This document shows, piece by piece, positions 17,088 to 24,442 of a DNA stretch of 64,000 nt. Position 1 is the stretch's first letter. Every line of letters begins with the position of its first letter. Origin of the DNA: Scandinavium sp036271055 (GTDB lineage Bacteria; Pseudomonadota; Gammaproteobacteria; Enterobacterales; Enterobacteriaceae); contig NZ_DATBBJ010000027.1 in the NCBI RefSeq assembly GCF_036271055.1, forward strand, positions 186,001 to 250,000. Reading direction: 5' to 3'. Both the position numbers and the translations under genes were made by a program. Below the pieces are notes generated by a model. The model was not told the DNA's origin, searched no databases, and worked only from the letters and a program-made list of their open reading frames with translations.

Positions 17088-17861
17088 CTATCCCTGTTTT
17101 GACATCAGATACTGCGGATTGACCAGCGTAAACCCGCCGTCGACAACCAGCGACTGCCCTGTCACATACGAGGCATCCTCAGAACACAGCCATGCCACCA
17201 TCCCGGCGATCTCTTCGGTTTTACCGGGTCTTGCCATCGGGATCATGGGCATTGAACCAGGCTTCACATCATCGTCCTTAAGATTATTCATCGCCGTGGC
17301 GATAGCACCGGGTGCCACCGCATTCACCAATATATTGTGCTGAACCAGTTCCAGCGCCAGCGATTTCGTCAGCCCACCGAGTGCATGTTTGGCGGCGGTG
17401 TAGGCGCTCGCCTGGGGTAGCGGCGTGTGTTCATGCACAGACGTAATATTAATGATCCGTCCGCCTTCACCCTGCTCAATCATGTGCCGGGCCGCGATTT
17501 GTGAACATAAGAGCGCCCCTTCCACATCCACACAAAATGTGGCCCGCCAGTCTTCAAGCGTGACATCGAGAACAGAAGATTTGGTCATTCGCCCGGCATT
17601 GTTGACGAGCACATCAATGCGACCGAGCCGTTGAATCAGCGTATCGAGCGCCTGCGCGCCGTGCGGAAGATGACTTAAATCGAGTTGAATGGCCTGCGCC
17701 TGACAGCCTAATGAATTGAGTTCCTGCACGGTTTGCCGCGCGCCCTGTTCATCAGAGTGCCACGTCACGCCAAGCGTGAAACCTTTGCGCGCCAGTTGTA
17801 GCGCACACTGTTTGCCAATGCCGGAATCAGATGCGGTGACGACCGCGACTTTTGTTGCCAT
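17088..17861 (-). CDS. yohF: Short-chain dehydrogenase/reductase YohF
   Basis: A 257-residue NAD(P)-dependent SDR oxidoreductase. Motifs: the cofactor loop TASDSGIGKQCA, NNAG in LVNNAGRMTKS, a catalytic Ser in INITSVHEHTP, then YTAAK with the catalytic Tyr and Lys, and the GQSLVVDGGF C-terminal motif. Same protein as E. coli YohF by length and order; the substrate is not established (E. coli annotation suggests diacetyl/acetoin-type reduction). The start codon is preceded by a perfect AGGAGGT that is buried in a hairpin (17865-17891). Downstream of mdtQ on the same strand. Confidence 0.92.
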   Translation of the reverse strand: MATKVAVVTASDSGIGKQCALQLARKGFTLGVTWHSDEQGARQTVQELNSLGCQAQAIQLDLSHLPHGAQALDTLIQRLGRIDVLVNNAGRMTKSSVLDVTLEDWRATFCVDVEGALLCSQIAARHMIEQGEGGRIINITSVHEHTPLPQASAYTAAKHALGGLTKSLALELVQHNILVNAVAPGAIATAMNNLKDDDVKPGSMPMIPMARPGKTEEIAGMVAWLCSEDASYVTGQSLVVDGGFTLVNPQYLMSKQG

Positions 17862-17864
17862 GAG

Positions 17865-17891
17865 TACCTCCTGGCGTTAACCCAGGAGGTA
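17865..17891 (-). promoter_or_regulatory. Hairpin sequestering the yohF ribosome-binding site
   Basis: Perfect 10-base arms TACCTCCTGG (17865-17874 on the plus strand) and CCAGGAGGTA (17882-17891) with a 7-base loop. Read on the minus strand, the 3' arm contains AGGAGGT and ends three bases before the yohF ATG, so the 5' arm is a full anti-Shine-Dalgarno. The structure suggests translation control of yohF, by ribosomes arriving from mdtQ, an RNA-binding factor, or temperature. Confidence 0.8.
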
Positions 17892-17918
17892 AGTATAGGA
17901 AAGGAAGCCGGAGGGAGA

Positions 17919-19358
17919 TTATTTTCCGGTGTAGTGGTAGCCACCGCCGAGTGCGGAAGTCAATTGAATGCTGGCATCCACCCATTGGCCCTGAAGGCGC
18001 AAGGAACCGATTTGTTCCTTCAATGACGGCAGTTTCGCCAGGCTCACCTGAGAACCCGACAGAATACCGGCAGACAGACGCGCCTGTGCCTGCTGCACAA
18101 CGCGATCAGAATCTTTCAGCACCTGCTGCTGTTGCTGGTTTTTCTCCATCAGCGTTTCCACCTGGCTTGCGGTTTTCGCAACCTGATTCACCGCATCGAC
18201 AACGGCTTTGTTGTAGTTCGCGACCGACAAGTCACGCTGCGCATCGGCAATATCCAGGTTGGCATTCAAACGGCCGCTGTCGAAAATTGGCAACGTTAAA
18301 CCGGCTGTCACGCCCATCTGCTGTGCAGAACTGCGGAACAAATCGCTGAGGTGTAACGCATCCTGTTGCAAGAAGCCCATGATATTGATATCCGGGTAGA
18401 ACGCTGCTTTCGCCGCATCCACTTCGCTCATGGACGACTGAATGTACCAGTTCGCTTCCTGGAGATCAGGGCGACGGGCCAGCAGTTCGTAACCAAGAGA
18501 AGCTGGCATCTGCGTTTTCACCGCCGGGAGTGCAACCGGATGCAGTGATAACGCGCTGCTCTGACTGTTGGTCAGCGCCATCAGACGGGCTTCAATCTCT
18601 TTCATGTTGCCCGCGACTTCGGTCAACTGCTGATCGGTCTTGCTGACGTTGATGTCGTTTTCAGCGCCTTCCACAGAAGAAGTGATGCCATGTGAATACA
18701 GGGCTTTATCGACAGAAATAATGCTGTTCTGCTCGTTTTTCACCTGCTCAAGCACCTGCTTGATGGCGGCTTCGGTCTGCCACTGCCAGTACAAACGTGC
18801 GACGCCGCTCGCCAGTACCTGACGGGTTTGCGCCAGCTCGGCAGATTTGGCTTTCACCATCCCGATACGTGATTGCACCAGCGCCCTGTTTTTGCCCCAC
18901 AGGTCAAGATCCCAACCGGCGGTCAAACCAATCGTTCCGTTGGTGTACCACGGCCCGGTCATGCCGTCATCGTCAGTCGCAAACGGCCCCATTAGGCCTT
19001 CTGCAGACATTTTTTGGCGTTCAACGTTTGCGCCGAAATCGACTTCCGGGCCAAGCTGCGATTGCGCCATATGCGCCTGGGCTTCAGCCAGTTTGATGCG
19101 CTGCTGCGCGACCTGCATGTCAGGTGCATTGCTCAATGCGTTGGTGATTAAATTGTTCAACTGAGGATCGTGATAATCCTGCCACCAGGTGCTCTGCGGC
19201 CAGCCATTTTGCAAGGCGGTAGGCAGAGAATTATCCACATGGGAAGCCGGTAATTGCTGTTTTGCAGGCGCGGCAGTGTCATGAGATGGCGCGCAGCCAG
19301 CCAGGACGGCAGCCAGCGGAAGACTGAGCATTGCAGCGACAAGTGCAGTACGTTTCAT
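17919..19358 (-). CDS. mdtQ: Outer membrane factor lipoprotein MdtQ (multidrug efflux)
   Basis: A 479-residue NodT/TolC-type outer membrane factor. The signal peptide ends in the lipobox LAGC, so the Cys is lipidated. Two outer membrane efflux protein repeats are present with their long helical segments (PDMQVAQQRIKLAEAQAHMAQ; DAQRDLSVANYNKAVVDAVNQV), and ARRPDLQEANWYIQ marks the family. Full length and uninterrupted, unlike the E. coli K-12 copy, which is a pseudogene. No inner-membrane pump or adaptor gene lies next to it; it must pair with a pump encoded elsewhere. Probably co-transcribed with yohF. Confidence 0.93.
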   Translation of the reverse strand: MKRTALVAAMLSLPLAAVLAGCAPSHDTAAPAKQQLPASHVDNSLPTALQNGWPQSTWWQDYHDPQLNNLITNALSNAPDMQVAQQRIKLAEAQAHMAQSQLGPEVDFGANVERQKMSAEGLMGPFATDDDGMTGPWYTNGTIGLTAGWDLDLWGKNRALVQSRIGMVKAKSAELAQTRQVLASGVARLYWQWQTEAAIKQVLEQVKNEQNSIISVDKALYSHGITSSVEGAENDINVSKTDQQLTEVAGNMKEIEARLMALTNSQSSALSLHPVALPAVKTQMPASLGYELLARRPDLQEANWYIQSSMSEVDAAKAAFYPDINIMGFLQQDALHLSDLFRSSAQQMGVTAGLTLPIFDSGRLNANLDIADAQRDLSVANYNKAVVDAVNQVAKTASQVETLMEKNQQQQQVLKDSDRVVQQAQARLSAGILSGSQVSLAKLPSLKEQIGSLRLQGQWVDASIQLTSALGGGYHYTGK

Positions 19359-19585
19359 ATTGGAAGTCTGTTTTCGGAATGAAGGTGCATTTTATTACGA
19401 AAATGCGGGACGGTGTTTAGGAAAGCGTGGCACTGGATAAAAAGCAATAGCCAGACATATCCCGATAATGTTCTCCATAGTATTTGCATAAACAATGAAA
19501 TGCGCGAACACATTCTTATTTAAAATAGAATTGTTTCAGGATCGGTATAATCACCTGGTCAGCGACGCTCAGTTCAGGAGGATGA

Positions 19586-20320
19586 ATGAGCCAAAACATC
19601 TACGATAATGCGCAATTTTTTGCCGGATACGCCACCCTTGATCGCTCGGTAAAAGGACTGGATGGCGCACCGGAATGGCCTGCGTTGCAATGCTTGCTGC
19701 CTGATATTCAGGATAAACAAATTATTGATTTAGGCTGTGGCTACGGCTGGTTTTGCCGTTGGGCGCAACAGCAAGGCGCGGCGCATATCTTGGGGCTGGA
19801 TGTCTCCGAAAAGATGCTGGAACGTGCACGTGAGATGACGACGGGAAACGGGATAGACTATCAACATGCTGACCTGGAAACGCTCAAGCTGCCGTCAGAA
19901 AATATTGATCTAGCCTACAGTTCGCTGGCGCTGCATTACCTGCAAAATATTGATGGTCTGTTTGCCACGCTGTTTCAGGCACTGAAACCCGGCGGGAAAC
20001 TGGTGTTTTCTGCCGAGCATCCGATCTACACCGCTACGCTGAAACAGGGATGGATAAACCACGTTGATGGGCAAAAATGCTGGCCGGTTGACCACTATCA
20101 GCAGGAAGGCGAACGCCTCAGCAACTGGTTTGCCGAGGGTGTCAAGAAACAACATCGTAAACTGGCGACCTGGATTAACGCGCTAATAGCCGCAGGTTTT
20201 GTGATTGAACAGCTTGATGAGTGGGGGCCGAGCGACGACCAAATTGCCGCTAACCCGGCACTCAGCGAAGAGAAAGAGCGCCCGATGCTATTTCTGTTGA
20301 GCGCTCGTAAGCCGGGTTGA
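19586..20320 (+). CDS. Class I SAM-dependent methyltransferase
   Basis: A 244-residue soluble methyltransferase. Motif I is IIDLGCGYGWFCRWA (residues 46-60), with an acidic GLDVSEKMLERAR motif II, a HADLETLKLP post II and a NIDLAYSSLALHY motif IV, all as in UbiE/BioC-like Methyltransf_11 enzymes. The substrate is not evident; the C-terminal half (KLVFSAEHPIYTA, DEWGPSDDQIAANPAL) is shared by an enterobacterial group of unknown role. AGGAGG lies just before the ATG. It is not at this site in E. coli K-12. It ends two bases from the end of convergent dusC. Confidence 0.87.
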   Translation: MSQNIYDNAQFFAGYATLDRSVKGLDGAPEWPALQCLLPDIQDKQIIDLGCGYGWFCRWAQQQGAAHILGLDVSEKMLERAREMTTGNGIDYQHADLETLKLPSENIDLAYSSLALHYLQNIDGLFATLFQALKPGGKLVFSAEHPIYTATLKQGWINHVDGQKCWPVDHYQQEGERLSNWFAEGVKKQHRKLATWINALIAAGFVIEQLDEWGPSDDQIAANPALSEEKERPMLFLLSARKPG

Positions 20321-20322
20321 TA

Positions 20323-21267
20323 TCAGCGATTCTGTGCGTATTTCTCAATTGCATCGGCGATGGAAACGGAATCCTGTAACGTGCGGATGGTGGTGAAGAG
20401 CGTCGTGGCTTCGTCATATTCTTTACGCAGATAGCCGAGCCACTGTTTGATGCGCGCCACGTGATACAACCCGGTATCGCCCTGCTTTTCGAGGCGGCTG
20501 TATTTGCGCAGCAGTTCGGTCACATCGGCCCACTGCATGCGCGGTTCGTTGTATTTCACGACCCGGCTTAAGTTAGGAATGTTCAGCGCGCCGCGCCCAA
20601 TCATCACCGAATCACAGCCCGTCGCCGCCATGCAATTCTGCGCACTTTGCCAGTCCCAGATTTCGCCGTTCGCGATAACCGGGATCGACAGCCGACGGCG
20701 AATATCACCAATCGCCTGCCAGTCGATGCGGTCGGCTTTATAGCCATCGTCTTTGGTGCGCCCGTGAACCACCAGCTCGGTAGCACCCGCCTGCTGAACG
20801 GCATCGGCGATTTCAAACTGACGGTCGCTGCTGTCCCAACCGAGACGCACTTTTACCGTCACCGGCAAATGCGCGGGCACGGCTTCACGCATCGCTTTTG
20901 CACCGCGATATATCAGATCCGGATCTTTTAACAGCGTCGCCCCGCCGCCGCTACCGTTCACCACTTTCGACGGACAGCCACAGTTGAGATCAACGCCCCA
21001 CGAGCCGAGTTCCACCGCACGCGCGGCATTTTCCGCGAGCCATTGCGGATGCTGACCCAACAATTGAACGCGCACCGGTGTGCCGGACGATGTGCGGCTG
21101 TGGTTTAACAGCTCCGGGCACAAGCGCTGGAACGATTTCACTGGCAGCAGTTGGTCCACCACCCGTAGAAATTCGGTGATGCAAAGATCGTAATCATTCA
21201 CTTCGGTGAGAAGCCCACGCACCAGTGAATCGAGCACGCCTTCCATCGGCGCCAGCAGAACACGCAT
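20323..21267 (-). CDS. dusC: tRNA-dihydrouridine(16) synthase DusC
   Basis: FMN enzyme of 314 residues that reduces uridine 16 in the tRNA D-loop. It begins MRVLLAPMEGVLD with the FMN-binding loop, has LNCGCPSKVVNGSGGG with the catalytic Cys, and VVHGRTKDDGYKADRIDW and PVIANGEIWD in the barrel. Length and sequence match E. coli DusC (315). Cytoplasmic; stands alone. Confidence 0.96.
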   Translation of the reverse strand: MRVLLAPMEGVLDSLVRGLLTEVNDYDLCITEFLRVVDQLLPVKSFQRLCPELLNHSRTSSGTPVRVQLLGQHPQWLAENAARAVELGSWGVDLNCGCPSKVVNGSGGGATLLKDPDLIYRGAKAMREAVPAHLPVTVKVRLGWDSSDRQFEIADAVQQAGATELVVHGRTKDDGYKADRIDWQAIGDIRRRLSIPVIANGEIWDWQSAQNCMAATGCDSVMIGRGALNIPNLSRVVKYNEPRMQWADVTELLRKYSRLEKQGDTGLYHVARIKQWLGYLRKEYDEATTLFTTIRTLQDSVSIADAIEKYAQNR

Positions 21268-21362
21268 ATCAGTATCCGGAGAAAAAAGAGGCGCTATGGT
21301 AGCGTTGTTGTCGCCCGGTTTGAAGCCCCCTGTGTACTACACTGAAAGCCATAGATTTCTGC

Positions 21363-21398
21363 TCCTTTTTGGCGGTTTGCCCAGGGTGCCAAAAAGGA
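21363..21398. repeat. 11-base inverted repeat between dusC and yohJ
   Basis: TCCTTTTTGGC (21363-21373) and GCCAAAAAGGA (21388-21398) are exact complements around a 14-base loop. It lies 92 bases before the yohJ start. The T and A runs are inside the stem, so it is not a standard terminator in either direction. Possible leader hairpin of yohJK or operator. Confidence 0.65.
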
Positions 21399-21489
21399 AT
21401 AATTTGTATGCTCAGAATTCATGATGTGACCGGTAGCACATTCCAGGGTTTAATTGTATGATGAATGCGTTTCATCAAGGGCTATGACC

Positions 21490-21891
21490 ATGAGCAAAAC
21501 ACTGAATATCCTCTGGCAGTATCTGCGTGCTTTCGTACTGATTTACGCTTGTCTGTACGCCGGCATTTTTCTCGCTTCGCTATTACCGATCACCATTCCC
21601 GGCAGTATTATCGGGATGCTTATTCTGTTCGTGCTGTTGGCGCTGCAAATTCTGCCCGCTAAATGGGTGAACCCTGGCTGCTACGTGCTGATCCGTTATA
21701 TGGCGCTGCTGTTCGTGCCGATTGGTGTGGGGGTGATGCAGTATGTTGATGTGCTACGCGCGCAGTTTGGCCCAGTGGTGGTGTCCTGTGCTGTCAGTAC
21801 GCTGATTGTCCTGCTGGTGGTCAGCTGGAGTTCACACATCGTACACGGTGAACGTAAAGTGATCGGTCAGAAAGGAGCGGATAATAAATGA
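21490..21891 (+). CDS. yohJ: CidA/LrgA family membrane protein YohJ
   Basis: A 133-residue inner-membrane protein with four hydrophobic spans, the holin-like partner of YohK. The TIPGSIIGMLILFVLLAL segment is characteristic. The start is set at ATG 21490 (MSKTLNILWQYLRAF) to match E. coli; an upstream in-frame TTG is not supported. It overlaps yohK by four bases, so the pair is translationally coupled. Related CidAB/LrgAB proteins affect murein hydrolase activity or pyruvate uptake; which role applies here is open. Confidence 0.93.
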   Translation: MSKTLNILWQYLRAFVLIYACLYAGIFLASLLPITIPGSIIGMLILFVLLALQILPAKWVNPGCYVLIRYMALLFVPIGVGVMQYVDVLRAQFGPVVVSCAVSTLIVLLVVSWSSHIVHGERKVIGQKGADNK

Positions 21892-22583
21892 TGCATTATA
21901 TCTGGTGGTCTCTGCCGTTAACGCTCGCCGTCTTCTTTGCCGCCCGTAAACTTGCCGCTCGCTTTAAATTTCCGCTGCTGAATCCGTTGTTAGTCGCGAT
22001 GGTGGTGATCATTCCTATTCTGCTGCTGACCGGTATTCCCTACGATCACTATTTCCAGGGCAGTAAAGTGCTTAATGATTTACTGCAACCCGCGGTGGTG
22101 GCGCTCGCCTATCCGCTGTACGAACAACTGCACCAGATCCGCGCCCGCTGGAAATCCATTATCACTATCTGCTTTATTGGCAGCGTGGTGGCAATGGTCA
22201 CCGGCACGACCGTGGCACTGTTAATGGGGGCGACGCCTGAAATCGCCGCGTCGGTTTTACCGAAATCCGTCACCACCCCGATTGCAATGGCGGTAGGCGG
22301 CAGCATCGGCGGCATTCCGGCGATCAGCGCCGTGTGTGTGATTTTCGTCGGTATTCTTGGCGCGGTATTTGGTCATACATTATTGAACCTGATGCGCATT
22401 GATACCAAAGCTGCGCGTGGCCTGGCGATGGGGACTGCGTCACATGCCCTTGGCACTTCGCGCTGTGCAGAACTCGATTATCAGGAAGGGGCATTCAGCT
22501 CTCTGGCGCTGGTTATCTGCGGGATCATCACATCCCTGCTGGCACCATTCCTGTTCCCGGTGATTCTGGCGATCGTGGGATAA
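21888..22583 (+). CDS. yohK: CidB/LrgB family membrane protein YohK
   Basis: A 231-residue polytopic inner-membrane protein, the same length as E. coli YohK. The conserved core LPKSVTTPIAMAVGGSIGGIPAISA and GLAMGTASHALGTSRC defines the LrgB family. It begins inside the yohJ stop (ATGATG overlap). Second gene of the yohJK unit; cdd follows with its own promoter. Confidence 0.94.
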   Translation: MMHYIWWSLPLTLAVFFAARKLAARFKFPLLNPLLVAMVVIIPILLLTGIPYDHYFQGSKVLNDLLQPAVVALAYPLYEQLHQIRARWKSIITICFIGSVVAMVTGTTVALLMGATPEIAASVLPKSVTTPIAMAVGGSIGGIPAISAVCVIFVGILGAVFGHTLLNLMRIDTKAARGLAMGTASHALGTSRCAELDYQEGAFSSLALVICGIITSLLAPFLFPVILAIVG

Positions 22584-22592
22584 CGCGATGCG

Positions 22593-22683
22593 TCACACAA
22601 TTTTCGTTTAACTTTCATAAGTTGCATGGAAAATCAGATCTATGTCACATATCAAACAGTAGCAGGTCCGTACACTACGATCC
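22593..22683 (+). promoter_or_regulatory. cdd promoter with CRP and CytR-like sites
   Basis: A CRP site TCAGATCTATGTCACA (22634-22649, centre 22641.5) lies about 41.5 bases before a predicted start near 22683, with TACACT (22671-22676) as the -10. A weaker upstream half-site, TCACA at 22593-22597, falls near -93. Between them TTTCAT and TTGCAT match CytR half-sites. This repeats the CRP-CytR-CRP arrangement known for E. coli cdd. Confidence 0.65.
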
Positions 22684-22707
22684 CTTAACCTGTAATGAGG
22701 CATTGCC

Positions 22708-23592
22708 ATGCATCCACGTTTTCAATCTGCTTTCCCGCAACTCAGTGCAGAACTGCAATCAGCCCTGGCTCCAATGCTGGCTGACGTGCATTTCCCCGCA
22801 ATGCTGAGCGCAGGGCAAGTCTCCACGCTGAAATCAGCCACTGGACTGGACGAAGACGCGCTGGCTTTCGCGCTGTTGCCACTGGCCGCTGCCTGCGCCC
22901 GCGCGGATCTCTCGCATTTCAACGTCGGCGCTATCGCCCGTGGTGTGAGCGGAACCTGGTATTTCGGCGGTAATATGGAATTTATTGGCGCCACCATGCA
23001 GCAAACCGTTCACGCAGAACAAAGTGCCATCAGCCACGCCTGGCTTCGCGGTGAACAAGCGCTGAAAGCAATCACCGTGAACTACACGCCGTGCGGCCAT
23101 TGCCGTCAATTTATGAATGAGCTGAACAGCGGTCTTGAACTGCAAATCAATCTGCCAGGCCGTGAGATGCATACCCTGAAAGATTATCTGCCGGACGCGT
23201 TTGGCCCGAAAGATTTGGACATCAAAACGCTGCTGATGGATGCGCAGGATCACGGCTATCCGCTGGAAGGCGACGAACTGACGCAGGCCGCCATTAAAGC
23301 CGCGAATAAATGCCATGCGCCGTACAGCCAATCGCCGTCAGGTGTTGCGCTGGAATTATGCGACGGCACGATTTTCGCTGGCAGCTATGCCGAGAACGCC
23401 GCGTTCAACCCGACGCTGCCCCCGTTGCAGGGCGCACTGAACCTGCTGAGTCTCAACGGCTACGACTATCCTGATATTCAGCGTGCGATATTGGCAGAAC
23501 GCGCCGATGCGCCGCTGATTCAGTGGGATGCCACTGCGGCGACCCTGAAAGCGCTGGGCTGTCAGAACATCGATCGCGTGCTGTTAGCCTGA
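22708..23592 (+). CDS. cdd: Cytidine deaminase Cdd
   Basis: Zinc hydrolase of 294 residues, equal to E. coli Cdd, which deaminates cytidine and deoxycytidine to uridine forms. The catalytic motifs are HAEQ in QTVHAEQSAISHAW (His and Glu) and PCGHCRQF (two Cys ligands) in the first domain; the second domain is the degenerate copy found in the dimeric enterobacterial enzyme. NVGAIARGVSG and FGGNMEF line the active site. Expected to be controlled by CRP and CytR from the upstream region. Confidence 0.96.
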   Translation: MHPRFQSAFPQLSAELQSALAPMLADVHFPAMLSAGQVSTLKSATGLDEDALAFALLPLAAACARADLSHFNVGAIARGVSGTWYFGGNMEFIGATMQQTVHAEQSAISHAWLRGEQALKAITVNYTPCGHCRQFMNELNSGLELQINLPGREMHTLKDYLPDAFGPKDLDIKTLLMDAQDHGYPLEGDELTQAAIKAANKCHAPYSQSPSGVALELCDGTIFAGSYAENAAFNPTLPPLQGALNLLSLNGYDYPDIQRAILAERADAPLIQWDATAATLKALGCQNIDRVLLA

Positions 23593-23600
23593 TTTCACTG

Positions 23601-23622
23601 TGCGGGCCAAATGGCCCGCATT
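23601..23622 (+). terminator. Probable cdd terminator hairpin
   Basis: TGCGGGCC and GGCCCGCA form a perfect 8-base stem with loop AAAT, nine bases after the cdd stop. The following T-run is weak (TTGCTG), so termination may be partial. Confidence 0.55.
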
Positions 23623-23716
23623 GCTGAAAATCCCCCCAATTAAACTACTGTTTCTTGCTCTTCCCCCGCCGGTACAGTAGCCTGAGTGAATATTCTTCCG
23701 CCATCGAGTCAAGTCA

Positions 23717-24442
23717 ATGTTAAAGCGCGTGTTATACAGCCTGTTAGTCCTGATCGGCCTGCTGCTGTTGACCGTACTCGGACTCGACCGCTGGATGAGC
23801 TGGAAAACCGCCCCGTATATCTACGATGAACTGCAGGATTTACCCTACCGCCAGGTTGGCGTGGTGCTCGGCACCGCCAAGTATTATCGCACCGGGGTTA
23901 TCAATCAGTATTATCGCTACCGCATCCAGGGCGCGCTGAACGCCTATAACAGTGGCAAGGTGAATTACCTGCTGCTGAGCGGCGACAATGCGCTGCAAAG
24001 CTATAACGAACCGATGACCATGCGGAAAGATTTAATTGCTGGCGGCGTTGATCCGGCTGATATCGTGCTCGATTACGCGGGTTTCCGCACACTGGATTCG
24101 ATTGTCCGGACCCGTAAAGTGTTCGACACCAACGACTTTATCATCATCACCCAACGCTTTCATTGCGAACGCGCGCTGTTCATCGCTCTGCATATGGGCA
24201 TTCAGGCACAATGCTATGCCGTGCCGTCGCCGAAGGACATGTGGAACGTTCGCGTGCGTGAATTTGGCGCACGTTTTGGCGCACTCGCTGACCTCTATCT
24301 GTTCAAGCGTGAGCCGCGCTTCCTTGGCCCACTAGTGCCCATCCCTTCTCAATATGAAGTTCCGGAAGATGCGCAGGGTTATCCTGCGGTGACACCAGAT
24401 CAATTGCTGGAATTGCAGACATCCGGCAAGCACGCGCCTTAA
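23717..24442 (+). CDS. sanA: Inner membrane protein SanA (DUF218/YdcF-like)
   Basis: A 241-residue protein anchored by one N-terminal span (VLYSLLVLIGLLLLTVLGL) with the rest in the periplasm. The DUF218 fold is seen in VGVVLGTAKYYRTG, YLLLSGDN and DYAGFRTLDSIVRTR. In E. coli and Salmonella SanA affects vancomycin resistance at high temperature and envelope permeability; the mechanism is unsettled. Its TAA overlaps the stop codon of the convergent zinc-ribbon gene (TTAA), and no terminator separates them. Confidence 0.94.
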   Translation: MLKRVLYSLLVLIGLLLLTVLGLDRWMSWKTAPYIYDELQDLPYRQVGVVLGTAKYYRTGVINQYYRYRIQGALNAYNSGKVNYLLLSGDNALQSYNEPMTMRKDLIAGGVDPADIVLDYAGFRTLDSIVRTRKVFDTNDFIIITQRFHCERALFIALHMGIQAQCYAVPSPKDMWNVRVREFGARFGALADLYLFKREPRFLGPLVPIPSQYEVPEDAQGYPAVTPDQLLELQTSGKHAP

